From Cohnella terricola (GTDB taxonomy: Bacteria; Bacillota; Bacilli; Paenibacillales; Paenibacillaceae), in assembly GCF_007786475.1 (NCBI RefSeq), contig NZ_VNJJ01000003.1, forward strand, positions 228,055-292,054: DNA of 64,000 bases, written 5' to 3'. The translations under genes and the position numbers were made by a program. Within the stretch, counting starts at the first letter, position 1. Each line of letters starts with the position of its first letter. The notes beneath the pieces were generated by a model. The model worked only from the letters and a program-made list of their open reading frames with translations, was not told the DNA's origin and made no database searches. This document shows, in pieces, positions 52,862 through 62,598 of the stretch.

Positions 52862-55800
52862 CTATTCGCACATCCGGCGATGCGTCGCAGCACCTTGATG
52901 GTTCGCTTCCAGCGCCAATGCGGCGTCCAATTGCTCCTTCGCCTGTTCGTAGCGGCCACGCCCGATCCAGCCCAGTCCCATCATGTACCGGCAATGGATC
53001 TCGTTGCGCTTGTTCATATCATCCTCGAATACGAGGAAGTCCGGAAGAGACACGGCAAAGTAATCGAACTTGATGTTGTCGCGCAGATGTTTCTCCCCGT
53101 ATTCGATCAGTTTATTGAAACGGCGGCGCGCTTCAATGTCGTTGCCAAGCTTCTGCCATGCCATGCCTTGATAGAAAATCATATCCGGCGGCTGATCATT
53201 GTAATACATCGCGCTTGTCGGCTCCTCCAACCCTTGCGACGCAATAGCGAAGTGCCTCTGTGCTTCCTCAGGTTCATTCATTCCTAAATACGCGCATCCC
53301 AAGTAATAATAGATATTATTCTCCTGCGCGCCAGCCAGCTTACCCTCGCTCAGGTTCTCCGGATATACGAGCGCCTCGCGCAGCAGGGCAGCCGCCTTCT
53401 CGAATCGCCCTTCCTCCATCACGCGTTTCGCCCATTCGACGCGAGACAATACGTATTGCCCCGTCGTCTTCCCTTCTCCGCCTTCCCACGGATGGAACTT
53501 CCGGGAGGAAAGCGCGGCGGCTGCTTCCTCATGTCTTCCGAGCGCATTCAGCAACGTTACGCGTTCAAGGTACAGATCGTCACGAATTCCGACCAGTTCG
53601 AGATGATCCTCTAGCTTCGCTAATCTACGCACGGCCGAATAGCCAAGCTTCTTATAGAGTTGATCCAGTTCATACAAGACGCGGGCGTCTTTTTGTTCAC
53701 AGGAAAATGCAGTCTCAAGCGAGTTTAGTGCCGCTTCGGCGTCTCCCAGCTTGTTATAATAAGCCAGCGCCAAATTCCGATGCACAGTAGCGAAGCCGTC
53801 GCAAACCGTGCGCGCCTTCTCCCAGTGGGCGATCGCCTCCGGGTGGCGCCGTTTGTCATACAGCAAGTTGCCCAGATAGTAATGCGCGTACCCGTCGTTT
53901 TCGTCCGCGCGAATCGCGCTTTCCAACGCGAGCAGATCGAACAGCGTATTCGGGAAGCAATAGTCCGGTTTCGCCGCGCTTCCTTTGGCCCGGAAATACA
54001 CAGCCCGCTCCGGATCGCCGGCCCGCTCGTGCAAGTAGCCGAGCGCATAATGCACCATCGGAAGATCCGCCCCTTGCTGCACCAGATGCGTTAACACACC
54101 GATCGCTTCATTATATAAGCCCGCTTCCGCGTAGTCCGCGGCCAGATTCATATAGTTATGCTCATCGTTCCTCATCAACCGCGACAGTTCCAGTTCGGCT
54201 TCTTCCTCACGCGACCGTTCGCCAAGAGCTGCCAGGACCAGTCTCCGTTCCCAAGCCGAGCCGAAATCCATGGCATCGAGCCCGATCGTTTCTTCGATGT
54301 AAGCGAGCGTTTCCGTTAACCGACCAAGCTTGCGCAGCAGCGCGGCGCGCAGATGACGTGCCTTGTAGTTGCGCGTATTGCGAATAAGAGCGAGTTCGAC
54401 CAACTCGAGCGCTTCCTCATTGTCCCCGCGTCCGCTAGCGATACGCGCCAGCGAGAAGTAACCCGCGTCCTGCCACGATGCCGACCAAGTTGCCTTGTAA
54501 AACGCGGTGAATGCTTCCTCCATCCGGTCCTGCAGCTTAAGTGAGACACCAAGCTGATACAGCGCTTCGCTGTCGTATGGATTCGGGTTGCGCCAAGTCA
54601 GCGACTTCACTGCGGCGCGGAAGCAAAGTTCCGCATCGGCGAACAATCCTCTGCGCAGCAGCAACGTGCCGTACGCAACGTTAAGTCGGATGTCCGACGG
54701 ATCGCGTTTCAAACCTTCCAAATAATACGCTTCGGGCTCGAATGTCGCATGCCGGTACTGCTCCAAATGCAATCCCGCCAAGTACAACTGCTCGTTCGTC
54801 CGCAGTTCCGCAGGCTCCGGCAACGGCTTCGCGGCTTCCGGCACTTGCTCGATGGACGGCTTCGCTGGACGATAAGCAATTAGCGTGCGTCCTTCTCGAT
54901 CGCGTACAATCACCGTCAAATCGTGCGCGCGGTCTTCCTCGTCCAGAGGTACGATCGACTTGAACGTTGACGTCGGCGATAACTCAACGACCGTCTGCAA
55001 GTAAACCCGTTTCCGTCCGCGCAGTTCTACTACCGCGTCCGCAAATTTGCTTGTCGCATATGCCATAACTGTCGCTTGCCGCGCCCCTTCGTCCACTTCC
55101 AGGTTAACCGCGGCATCGATCGATGCGTTTTTGACGACTCCGATGTCCTTGTATGGCATGAAGTATTGCTTAAACGATTTTTCCTCGTATGGCGCAAGCC
55201 AGGTGAAATCCGGCTGATTATCCGTGTAGACGCCGGTCATTAGTTCAATGTACGGACCGTCCTCGTCAGTCAGATTGCGGTCCCATGCTTGGCCAAACTC
55301 GCCGTTGCCCCACGTCCACTGCTTCTTGCCAGGAGAGACGTGGTGATTCGCAACGTGCAGCAGACCGGCCTGCACCCCGTGATCGTAGCCGCCGACAAAA
55401 TTGAAATCCGACTTGTATGCCATGTACGAGGTTGGCACCGGAATGTTGCGATAGCGCGAAATATCGACGCCAGCCGAATAGTCGTGCTTGTAATAGGTGC
55501 CAGTCGCGATCGGAAATCGAGATACGTCGCGTTTCCCATGGTCGAATACGGCAGTGACGTCCGGCGGAAATACCGATTGCGTATGATCGTTGACGGCGAC
55601 GGCTGGATTCGCCCACCAGAGGAACGTCTGCGGCACCGCCGTGCGGTTGTACATCTGCGCCGAAATTTCCAAATACGCCTTGTCCGGGTAGAGCGTGAAT
55701 CCCGTCGTTACCTTCGTGCCATACATGCGATCGATTTCGCTTACCCATACTGTCGTGCTGCCATCGTCGTTGTTGGTCGATCGGTATTCAACCGGACCAT

Positions 55801-56179
55801 ACGTGTTGGGCCGATGGTGCTGTGGCCAGTTAAACTCGATGCCCCCGGATATCCAAGGACCGGCAAGTCCAACTAGTGCGGGTTTGATGACTTTATTGTA
55901 ATAGACGAAGTCATAGTCGTTCGTCTTGTCCAACGCCCTGTAAATGCGACCGCCAAGCTCCGGCATGATCTCAACGCGCAAATATTCGTTCTCAAGCACG
56001 ACGACTCGGTAAGTTTGATTTTGCTTGTCATCCATAATCTTGTCGACGACCGGATGCGGATATACTTTGCCTGTGCTTCCCTGATATACCCTCTTCTCCA
56101 AAAACATCGGATTTCGATCCGGTTCCCCGATGCCGTATGTCGGAATGTCCACCAGCTGTTCCTTGATCTTTACGGACAT
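52862..56179 (-). CDS. DUF5107 protein with long TPR region
   Basis: 1105 residues, cytoplasmic (no signal peptide). The N-terminal ~430 residues match DUF5107, a beta-sandwich-type domain related to carbohydrate-binding/mutarotase folds (blocks ENEYLRVEIMPELGGRIYRA and GIEFNWPQHHRPNTYGPVEY). From about residue 470 the protein is a run of tetratricopeptide repeats (for example YQLGVSLKLQDRMEEAFTAFYKA), ending in a repeat at the C-terminus. It sits among fucosidase, galactosidase and AraC genes, so it probably acts on sugars imported in this cluster. Known members lie in similar clusters, but the reaction is unknown. Confidence 0.88.
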   Translation of the reverse strand: MSVKIKEQLVDIPTYGIGEPDRNPMFLEKRVYQGSTGKVYPHPVVDKIMDDKQNQTYRVVVLENEYLRVEIMPELGGRIYRALDKTNDYDFVYYNKVIKPALVGLAGPWISGGIEFNWPQHHRPNTYGPVEYRSTNNDDGSTTVWVSEIDRMYGTKVTTGFTLYPDKAYLEISAQMYNRTAVPQTFLWWANPAVAVNDHTQSVFPPDVTAVFDHGKRDVSRFPIATGTYYKHDYSAGVDISRYRNIPVPTSYMAYKSDFNFVGGYDHGVQAGLLHVANHHVSPGKKQWTWGNGEFGQAWDRNLTDEDGPYIELMTGVYTDNQPDFTWLAPYEEKSFKQYFMPYKDIGVVKNASIDAAVNLEVDEGARQATVMAYATSKFADAVVELRGRKRVYLQTVVELSPTSTFKSIVPLDEEDRAHDLTVIVRDREGRTLIAYRPAKPSIEQVPEAAKPLPEPAELRTNEQLYLAGLHLEQYRHATFEPEAYYLEGLKRDPSDIRLNVAYGTLLLRRGLFADAELCFRAAVKSLTWRNPNPYDSEALYQLGVSLKLQDRMEEAFTAFYKATWSASWQDAGYFSLARIASGRGDNEEALELVELALIRNTRNYKARHLRAALLRKLGRLTETLAYIEETIGLDAMDFGSAWERRLVLAALGERSREEEAELELSRLMRNDEHNYMNLAADYAEAGLYNEAIGVLTHLVQQGADLPMVHYALGYLHERAGDPERAVYFRAKGSAAKPDYCFPNTLFDLLALESAIRADENDGYAHYYLGNLLYDKRRHPEAIAHWEKARTVCDGFATVHRNLALAYYNKLGDAEAALNSLETAFSCEQKDARVLYELDQLYKKLGYSAVRRLAKLEDHLELVGIRDDLYLERVTLLNALGRHEEAAAALSSRKFHPWEGGEGKTTGQYVLSRVEWAKRVMEEGRFEKAAALLREALVYPENLSEGKLAGAQENNIYYYLGCAYLGMNEPEEAQRHFAIASQGLEEPTSAMYYNDQPPDMIFYQGMAWQKLGNDIEARRRFNKLIEYGEKHLRDNIKFDYFAVSLPDFLVFEDDMNKRNEIHCRYMMGLGWIGRGRYEQAKEQLDAALALEANHQGAATHRRMCE

Positions 56180-56259
56180 GCGATATCACTCCTTATCGAT
56201 TGTTGTACATCTCTAATGTACGCTGAAAAATAGTTAGGGCCAATCGACGGAATTCGGTT

Positions 56260-56265
56260 TATAAT
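56260..56265 (+). promoter_or_regulatory. -10 box of the AraC gene at 56362
   Basis: A perfect TATAAT in the divergent region between the DUF5107 and AraC genes. Repeats ATTCGGATA and ATATCGGATA lie downstream at about 56274 and 56307, and could be regulator half-sites. Confidence 0.4.
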
Positions 56266-56361
56266 GGATTATATTCGGATATTATGTTTTTCATCTTTAC
56301 ACAAATATCGGATAAAACAGGAATTGAATGAACGATTTTCTGAAAATATGAGGTGTACCTT

Positions 56362-57255
56362 ATGGCGTCAGATCCCATCCGAATTCCCGAGGGATTTCCC
56401 GAAGAAAAGCTAATCGTGCTTCCCGCTTACCTATGCGAGGAGCTTAGCCGCCACCCGTTAACGCGCGGACTGTTCGTCAGCGACATCGGCTTTTTTCCGC
56501 ATGCGGCAAACCATTACCGCGAACGTCCGGAAGGCAGCGACAGCCATATTTTCATCAACTGCCTGGCCGGCGAAGGCTGGATCGAACAAGAAGGGCGCAT
56601 CACCCCCGTTCGTCCGGGCGATCTCGTCGTCATTCCGGCGGCAACGGCTCACCGTTACGGTGCTGCTGCGGAAGATCCTTGGAGCATCTACTGGTTTCAT
56701 TTGCAAGGCGAGCATGTCGCGGATTTTGTGCGATTGTATGGGCTCGACGCAAGTCACGTTCGGCTGCCGCCGAGCATATGGCAGGAATGGACCGACAGCT
56801 TCGAGCGATGTTACGCTCTGCTGACGGACAAGCCGTATTCGATGCCCGTGCAGACGCATATTTCGCAGACGATCGGACAGTTGCTTGGCCGGATCGGATT
56901 AGGCGCGGGAGGCACGGCGCGCGACAAAAAGCGGGAAGCCGATCTCGAACGCGCGATCCGGTATTTGAACGACCGGCTTGACGGCAACGCGACGTTACCG
57001 GAAGTGGCCGCGTATACCGGCTTGTCCAAGCAGCATCTCATCCATTTGTTCAACCAGGAGACGGGTTTCTCGCCGATCGAATATTATTTGCGCATGAAAA
57101 TGCAAAAAGCCGGTCAGCTACTTAGCCTGACCGGCCTCTCCGTCAAAGAAATCGCTGCCGCGGTCGGCATCGCCGACCCCTATTATTTCTCTCGCCTTTT
57201 CAAGAAACGCATGGGCGTCTCTCCGTCGGACTATCGCAGCACGCCAAAAGGGTAA
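56362..57255 (+). CDS. AraC-family regulator with cupin sensor
   Basis: 297 residues: cupin sensor (GEGWIEQEGRITPVRPGDLVVIPAATAHRY) and two HTH motifs at the end (LPEVAAYTGLSKQHLIHLFNQETGFSPIEYYL and LSVKEIAAAVGIADPYYFSRLFKKRMGVSPSDYR). The ATG at 56362 follows GAGGTG. It stands divergent to the DUF5107 gene and convergent to the GH36 gene, and probably activates one or both (inference). Confidence 0.88.
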   Translation: MASDPIRIPEGFPEEKLIVLPAYLCEELSRHPLTRGLFVSDIGFFPHAANHYRERPEGSDSHIFINCLAGEGWIEQEGRITPVRPGDLVVIPAATAHRYGAAAEDPWSIYWFHLQGEHVADFVRLYGLDASHVRLPPSIWQEWTDSFERCYALLTDKPYSMPVQTHISQTIGQLLGRIGLGAGGTARDKKREADLERAIRYLNDRLDGNATLPEVAAYTGLSKQHLIHLFNQETGFSPIEYYLRMKMQKAGQLLSLTGLSVKEIAAAVGIADPYYFSRLFKKRMGVSPSDYRSTPKG

Positions 57256-57261
57256 CGCCGC

Positions 57262-59358
57262 TTACGCGCGTTTCAACCGTAGCAACCAGCTTCCGTAATC
57301 CCCGCGTAGAGTAAGCGGATAACCCAGACGCATCAGTGTCGAGCCATGGCGGACGATCGGCTCACCGCCGTCAAGGCTCACCTCGTATGCGGCATCGGGA
57401 TCGAGGCCTCTCAAGCGAATCAATCTTTCTTCCCCGCCGAAATGCTGCGAATCTTGGAACGCGAATACAACCGCTTCGTGCGTATCCGCGCTAGTGTACT
57501 GGTAGGCAGCCAGATTCGAGCGTCCAAGCGGCTCAAGCCGGAATAGATCGCCTTGCAGTACGATATGGCGAATCTCCTTGTACAGCGCCACGTAACCGCG
57601 CGCTTCCTCCATCTCTTCGTCCGTCCATACACCAATGTCGGCCCCTATACCGAGACCACCCATCATCGCGCTATGGAATCGGTACGACAGGGGCAATCGG
57701 CGACCGTTGAAACCGTTCGGGGACGCCGTTACCCAGCACATCATGACTGAAGGGCTATATACGTAAGAGAAGCCCTCTTGGATGGCTAGGCGATCGCGCG
57801 CATCGGTATTGTCACTGATCCACGCCTGATCCGCGTAACGAAGAATACCGAGATCGATTCTGCCTCCGCCGCCCGCGCACGTCTCGAACTCGACGTCCGG
57901 GAATCGGCGCCGTAGTTCTTCCCAAATCTCGTATAGATGATTAACATGTCGCTGCCAGATCGGAAATCCGGGGTCGTCCGCGCCTGGCTCCGTAACCGTA
58001 CGGTTCATATCCCATTTGATGAATTTGATATCGTAAGCCGATAACAGCTCCGTCATAAAGCCAAGCACGAACGCCTTCACCTCGGGCAGTCCGAGGTTGA
58101 GCAAGTACTGATTGCGCAATTGCGTCCCTTCACGCGTCGGGAACCGGTAAATCCATTCCGGATGTTTCCGGTACAGATCGCTGTCGGGGTTGACCGATTC
58201 GGGCTCGACCCATAATCCGAACTCCATGCCGAGCGATCGAACTTCGTCTATGAGCGCCTCCAGTCCGTCCGGGAACTTGTCCGGGTTGACTCTCCAATCG
58301 CCTAAACCCGCGCGATCGCTGTTGCGAGCGCCAAACCAGCCGTCATCGATGACAAACCGTTCCACGCCAAGCGTGGCCGCACGGCGAGCCAGCTTGATCT
58401 GCTCATCGGCGCGCACGTCGAACTCTGTCGCTTCCCACGAGTTGTAGAGCACTTTACGCAAGGCGCGCGTCGGCAGCACGGCGTCCCGTTCATATCGATG
58501 CAGCATACGACTCATCTCACCGTAGCCTTGCACCGTAAATCCGCCGACGAAAACAGGTGAAGTATACGATTCGCCCGGAGCAAGCTCGAATGCACCATCA
58601 AAGTCATTGATCCCGCCAACGATGCGGACATGACCGAACGTCGACTTCTCAGCGACAATCTTCCAGTTACCGCTCCAGCCAAGCGCACCGAACCATACGC
58701 GGCCATTCGTCTCGTCCGCGCGGCCGTCGTCGATCGCGAACCATGGGTTGGCATGCGGTCCGGTAAACCCCCTGCGCGATTCGATCGTTTTTTTGCCCTC
58801 GGTGAGCAACGTCGAGCGCAACTGATACTCGCCCGCCCATCGCCCCGACACGTGCGTCATTCTGTATTCCGCCAGACCTGACACCGACCATACGGCGGCC
58901 ATCGCCTGCTCTATTCTGACGGGTTGCGGCTCGCCGTTGTTGATCGTGATCGACCGCTCTATGATGTCATGATCCTCCGAAACCTTATAATGAACGTCGA
59001 TTCGTAAGGAGTAATGCGTATCCGCGAGCGAGACCGTCAACAGGTCGCCGTCCGATTGCGCATATCCGATATAGACCAGCTTCAGATCGCGGACGCCGTC
59101 TGCGAATGTGGCCTTCAGACCAGGTTCCGCATAGTGGCTGCCGCCCCAACCGCCGAATTCCTCAGTCTCCCTGTCGATGTCGGCGTCAAACGAGCTGTGA
59201 TGCCTCCCCTTGAGCAGGAAGGCGCATTCCGGAGCTTCAATAGGCTCGCCCCAATACAGATGCTGCAGCGTTCCTTTCTCGTTCACGCCGAATACGTACG
59301 ACGTTCCTCGCGTTCGCAGCTCGAAGAGACGATCCTTTTCCCAATGCCTGATAGCCAT
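57262..59358 (-). CDS. GH36 alpha-galactosidase
   Basis: 698 residues. Clan-D alpha-galactosidase: N-terminal beta-supersandwich, then the catalytic barrel with the nucleophile in KWDMNR (Asp450) and the acid/base in SDNTDARDR (about Asp516), plus VIDDGWFG and ETCAGGGGR. No signal peptide, so it hydrolyses imported alpha-galactosides (melibiose/raffinose type) in the cytoplasm. It is the last gene of the operon with the ABC permeases; 26 bp separate it from the second permease gene. Confidence 0.92.
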   Translation of the reverse strand: MAIRHWEKDRLFELRTRGTSYVFGVNEKGTLQHLYWGEPIEAPECAFLLKGRHHSSFDADIDRETEEFGGWGGSHYAEPGLKATFADGVRDLKLVYIGYAQSDGDLLTVSLADTHYSLRIDVHYKVSEDHDIIERSITINNGEPQPVRIEQAMAAVWSVSGLAEYRMTHVSGRWAGEYQLRSTLLTEGKKTIESRRGFTGPHANPWFAIDDGRADETNGRVWFGALGWSGNWKIVAEKSTFGHVRIVGGINDFDGAFELAPGESYTSPVFVGGFTVQGYGEMSRMLHRYERDAVLPTRALRKVLYNSWEATEFDVRADEQIKLARRAATLGVERFVIDDGWFGARNSDRAGLGDWRVNPDKFPDGLEALIDEVRSLGMEFGLWVEPESVNPDSDLYRKHPEWIYRFPTREGTQLRNQYLLNLGLPEVKAFVLGFMTELLSAYDIKFIKWDMNRTVTEPGADDPGFPIWQRHVNHLYEIWEELRRRFPDVEFETCAGGGGRIDLGILRYADQAWISDNTDARDRLAIQEGFSYVYSPSVMMCWVTASPNGFNGRRLPLSYRFHSAMMGGLGIGADIGVWTDEEMEEARGYVALYKEIRHIVLQGDLFRLEPLGRSNLAAYQYTSADTHEAVVFAFQDSQHFGGEERLIRLRGLDPDAAYEVSLDGGEPIVRHGSTLMRLGYPLTLRGDYGSWLLRLKRA

Positions 59359-59384
59359 AGCCGGCCCCCCTGTAGTCCGTTTTG

Positions 59385-60206
59385 TCAACCTTTAACCGCT
59401 CCCGCGGCAATTCCTTTCACGATGAAGCGTTGCATGAACAAGAAGAACGCGACGATCGGAATCAGTCCCATGATCGCATACGCAAAAGCGAGATTCAAAT
59501 CGCTGCTGTATTGTCCGAAGAAGAAATACTGCTGAAGCGGAATTGTCCGGTAACCCTTATTCTGCAAGAATAGAAGCGGTAGCAAAAAGTCATTCCAAAT
59601 GTAGAGCACGTTGAGCACGAGTACTGTCGCAGTTACCGGCTTGAGCAGCGGCATAATGATCCGTACGAAAATGCCCGGCGTGGAACAGCCGTCGATTCGA
59701 GCTGCCTCTTCGATCTCGCGCGAGATGCTGCGAACGAAACCGGTATAGAACAGCACGCCCGTCTGTATGCCGAAGCCGCCGTAGATGAGCGCGATCCCCC
59801 AATAATTGTTCAACAGATCAAACGATTTGCCGAGTTGGTACAGCGGGAGCATCATAACTTGGAACGGTACCATCATACCGGTTAAAAACAGGATATAAAA
59901 GAAAGTATACAACGGCTTGTTGCCGCGCGCGATCGCATATCCACTCAGCCCCGATACGATAACAATGAGCACGACCGAAATAACCGTCACGATGACGCTG
60001 TTCAGAAACGCGGAAGGGTAATTCGAAGTTTGCCAAGCCTGAACAAAATTGGTCAAATTCAGGCTTGAAGGCAGCGCATAGAAGGACTCGAACGTTTGTT
60101 TGGTCGACTTCAGCGCCATTAGCAGTGCGACATATAGAGGGAAAAGGAAGACAACGGCGGCGATCGACACCGCAGCGAACACGAGCCAACGCGTCATTTT
60201 CATCAC
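59385..60206 (-). CDS. ABC sugar permease (MalG/CUT1 type)
   Basis: 273 residues with six membrane helices and the EAA loop EIEEAARIDGCSTPGIFVRIIMPLLKP that contacts the ATPase. Overlaps the upstream permease gene by 4 bp (ATGA), so both are translated together. It is part of a CUT1-type importer with the binding lipoprotein; no ATPase gene is in the window, so a shared MsmX-type ATPase is expected. Confidence 0.9.
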   Translation of the reverse strand: MMKMTRWLVFAAVSIAAVVFLFPLYVALLMALKSTKQTFESFYALPSSLNLTNFVQAWQTSNYPSAFLNSVIVTVISVVLIVIVSGLSGYAIARGNKPLYTFFYILFLTGMMVPFQVMMLPLYQLGKSFDLLNNYWGIALIYGGFGIQTGVLFYTGFVRSISREIEEAARIDGCSTPGIFVRIIMPLLKPVTATVLVLNVLYIWNDFLLPLLFLQNKGYRTIPLQQYFFFGQYSSDLNLAFAYAIMGLIPIVAFFLFMQRFIVKGIAAGAVKG

Positions 60207-61081
60207 ACTTCCACCTCCCGCTTTCTGAAGAACGACACTTGCACGATGGTCACGATTACGAGAATAACGAAGAAAATCATCGACAAAGCCATGCCATATC
60301 CGGCTTTATACGACGAGAAAGCGTTCTTGTAAATGAACGTCGCGATGACTTCCGTCGCAAAGGCTGGCCCTCCGTTCGTCGTCACGAACACCAGATCAAA
60401 CACCTTGAGCGCACCGGTCAGAACAAGCAGCATGTTAATTGTCACTGAAGGCGCCAGCAGCGGCAGCGTCACGCTGCGGAAGATGCGGACCGGACCCGCT
60501 CCGTCGATGCGGGCGCTCTCCATCAATTCAGCCGGAATGTTCTGCAAGCCGGCGAGATAGATGATCATCGGAGTGCCGACACCCTGCCAGACCGCGACGA
60601 TGATCAAGCCGATCAATGCTTGGTCGGGATTGCCGAGCGGACTGGTCACATCAAGACCGAAATACGACAGCAGCTTTGGAACGCCTTGGCTGTAATTGTA
60701 GCTCCAGATAAAGCCCGCGAGCACGACCGAGATGATTCCCGGTAAGAAGAAGATGGTGCGGAACAGGTTACGAAGCGGCAAATAACTGTCCAGCAGCAAC
60801 GCCAGCAATACCGAAATGACATTAACAACAATCGTAAGAATAATCGCATATTTAAACGTATTGCCAAGAACCGTCAACACAACGGGATCTTGGAACGCAT
60901 TTACGTAGTTGTCCCATCCGATATAAGTCAGCTTGCGGGATATGCCGTCCCAATTCGTGAAGGAGTAGCGAACCCCTTGGAGAAACGGCGTGATGACGGT
61001 GAATGCAAACAACAGTACGCCCGGAACGAGGAACAAGATATACCACATCTCGCGCCGGATCATCGATCCCAAACTTTTCAT
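60203..61081 (-). CDS. ABC sugar permease (MalF/CUT1 type)
   Basis: 292 residues, six helices, EAA loop ELMESARIDGAGPVRIFRSVTLPLLAP. It pairs with the MalG-type permease. An intercistronic hairpin lies between it and the binding-protein gene upstream. Confidence 0.9.
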   Translation of the reverse strand: MKSLGSMIRREMWYILFLVPGVLLFAFTVITPFLQGVRYSFTNWDGISRKLTYIGWDNYVNAFQDPVVLTVLGNTFKYAIILTIVVNVISVLLALLLDSYLPLRNLFRTIFFLPGIISVVLAGFIWSYNYSQGVPKLLSYFGLDVTSPLGNPDQALIGLIIVAVWQGVGTPMIIYLAGLQNIPAELMESARIDGAGPVRIFRSVTLPLLAPSVTINMLLVLTGALKVFDLVFVTTNGGPAFATEVIATFIYKNAFSSYKAGYGMALSMIFFVILVIVTIVQVSFFRKREVEV

Positions 61082-61104
61082 CGGTTCCTCTCCCTTCTCA
61101 GCAG

Positions 61105-61132
61105 GAACGGCATAGGCTTCGCCTATGCCGTT
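61105..61132 (-). terminator. Intercistronic stem-loop between binding-protein and permease genes
   Basis: GAACGGCATAGGC-TTC-GCCTATGCCGTTC, a perfect 13-bp stem without a T run. Such hairpins in sugar ABC operons protect or partly end the binding-protein mRNA, giving more binding protein than permease. Confidence 0.6.
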
Positions 61133-61150
61133 CGGTCGTCAAGCCTCGAG

Positions 61151-62491
61151 TTATTTGTGGTTTTTGGCGACCCAAGCGTCCAGGTCCATGATGATGTCGT
61201 CCGCAGACGACTTGTTGAAGAGCACCTTCTGTACATATTGGGTGAACTGCGTGTTCCAATCGATTGTGGTCGTGATGAACACTTGCGAATTGTACAGTCG
61301 ACCGTCGTTAAAATACGGCTGAAGCTCGGTTATCGCAGGTGCGATGTCCGACGATGCGCCCTTGACGTAGCTGAGCGTCTTCGCGTTTTCGACCCATGCA
61401 TCGCCTCCGGCTTTGCTGGACATGAAGGCGAGAAACTTGAACGCGGCTGCCTTATTCTCGGATTTGCTGTTGACTGCCAAGGATGCGTCCGGATTGAATT
61501 CCAGCTTGTTCAGAATCGGATCGTTGCTGAACGGATACGGGAAATAGCCCATTCCGCTATCGAACAGCTCCGGATTTTTCTTCTGAATATCGGCGAGAGG
61601 CCAAGTTCCCACATACATCATGGCGGCTTCTTCGCGGGCGAACAGGTCTACCGCGCCGTTGTAGTCGACGCCGAGTTGGTCTTTGTTGCCGTATCTGAAC
61701 AGGTCGAGCGCGTGCGAGATGGACGTCTTCGCCGCCGGGTTGTCGGCAAACTTCGCCTCCCCCTTCTCCAGTTTATCGAAGAAATCCACCTGCTTCTCAA
61801 CAAGCACGGTATTGCTCGGAAAGTCTCGGCTCAGCCACATGCCGAGTGTCCAACCATCCTTCCATCCAAGCGCGAACGGAGTCTTGCCAGCATCTTTGAT
61901 CTTTTGCGCGCTCTCCATCAGAGCGTCGTACGTGGTCGGTATATCGAGTCCGAGATCGGCGAAAATCTTCTTGTTATAGAACACCGCGATCGGGCCGGCG
62001 TTCAGCGGCATAATGTAGTTCCTGCCGTCGGTCGCCTGTTCGGCGAGCACGCCCGGATCGAAATTCTTCATGAACTCCTGATCCGTCAGGTCTTCCAGAT
62101 AACCACCGTTATGGTAAAGCTTCGTTGTGCTGCCTGCGTTGAGGGTGAACACGTCGACGATGTCCCCGCTCGCCAGCTTCGTCTTCAGCAGCGTGTCGTA
62201 ATCGTCGTACTTGACCGGCTGCACGTCAACTTTGATATTCGGGTTTTCCAATTCGAACTGCTCAATGATTTTGGCGACTCCGTCCGTCACGTCGCTCTTG
62301 AAGTGCATGAACGAGATTGTAACCGGTTTCGAATCTTCCGACGTCGGAGCGCTTGCCGACTCCGTCGCTGGGTTTTCAGATTCAGGTGCCGATGTCGTCG
62401 AACTAGCCGCGTTCTTATCGTTGCCGCCGCACGCGGACAGGAGCAAGGTCAACAACGCGATACTCATCCCGAAGCCAAGCTTCTTGTTCAT
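61151..62491 (-). CDS. Extracellular sugar-binding lipoprotein (CUT1 type)
   Basis: About 446 residues: lipobox LSAC (Cys21), an Asn/Ser/Glu/Pro-rich linker, then a bacterial solute-binding fold 1 with NIKVDVQPVKYDDYDTLLKTKLASGD and a MNGAVDLFA-type ligand region (DYNGAVDLFAREEAAMMYVGTWPLADI). The ATG at 62491 is better spaced from GGGGAA than the one at 62497. It binds an alpha-galactoside-type sugar (inferred from operon context) and passes it to the two permeases. Confidence 0.9.
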   Translation of the reverse strand: MNKKLGFGMSIALLTLLLSACGGNDKNAASSTTSAPESENPATESASAPTSEDSKPVTISFMHFKSDVTDGVAKIIEQFELENPNIKVDVQPVKYDDYDTLLKTKLASGDIVDVFTLNAGSTTKLYHNGGYLEDLTDQEFMKNFDPGVLAEQATDGRNYIMPLNAGPIAVFYNKKIFADLGLDIPTTYDALMESAQKIKDAGKTPFALGWKDGWTLGMWLSRDFPSNTVLVEKQVDFFDKLEKGEAKFADNPAAKTSISHALDLFRYGNKDQLGVDYNGAVDLFAREEAAMMYVGTWPLADIQKKNPELFDSGMGYFPYPFSNDPILNKLEFNPDASLAVNSKSENKAAAFKFLAFMSSKAGGDAWVENAKTLSYVKGASSDIAPAITELQPYFNDGRLYNSQVFITTTIDWNTQFTQYVQKVLFNKSSADDIIMDLDAWVAKNHK

Positions 62492-62598
62492 ATCCATTTC
62501 CCCTTTGTTTGATTTGCCGGATCGAGCGTTCTCGTCCTGAAGTTCATATTACCGATCTCCGGATGCTTCAGGAATTAAATAAATTGGGGATGCGATGT

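Noticed and set aside
60890-62512. A 540-codon plus-strand open frame opposite the sugar-binding protein gene
   Set aside because: It is a shadow of GC-rich coding on the minus strand: the minus-strand frame has lipobox and binding-protein motifs, and the plus-strand frame has no ribosome binding site or recognisable domain.
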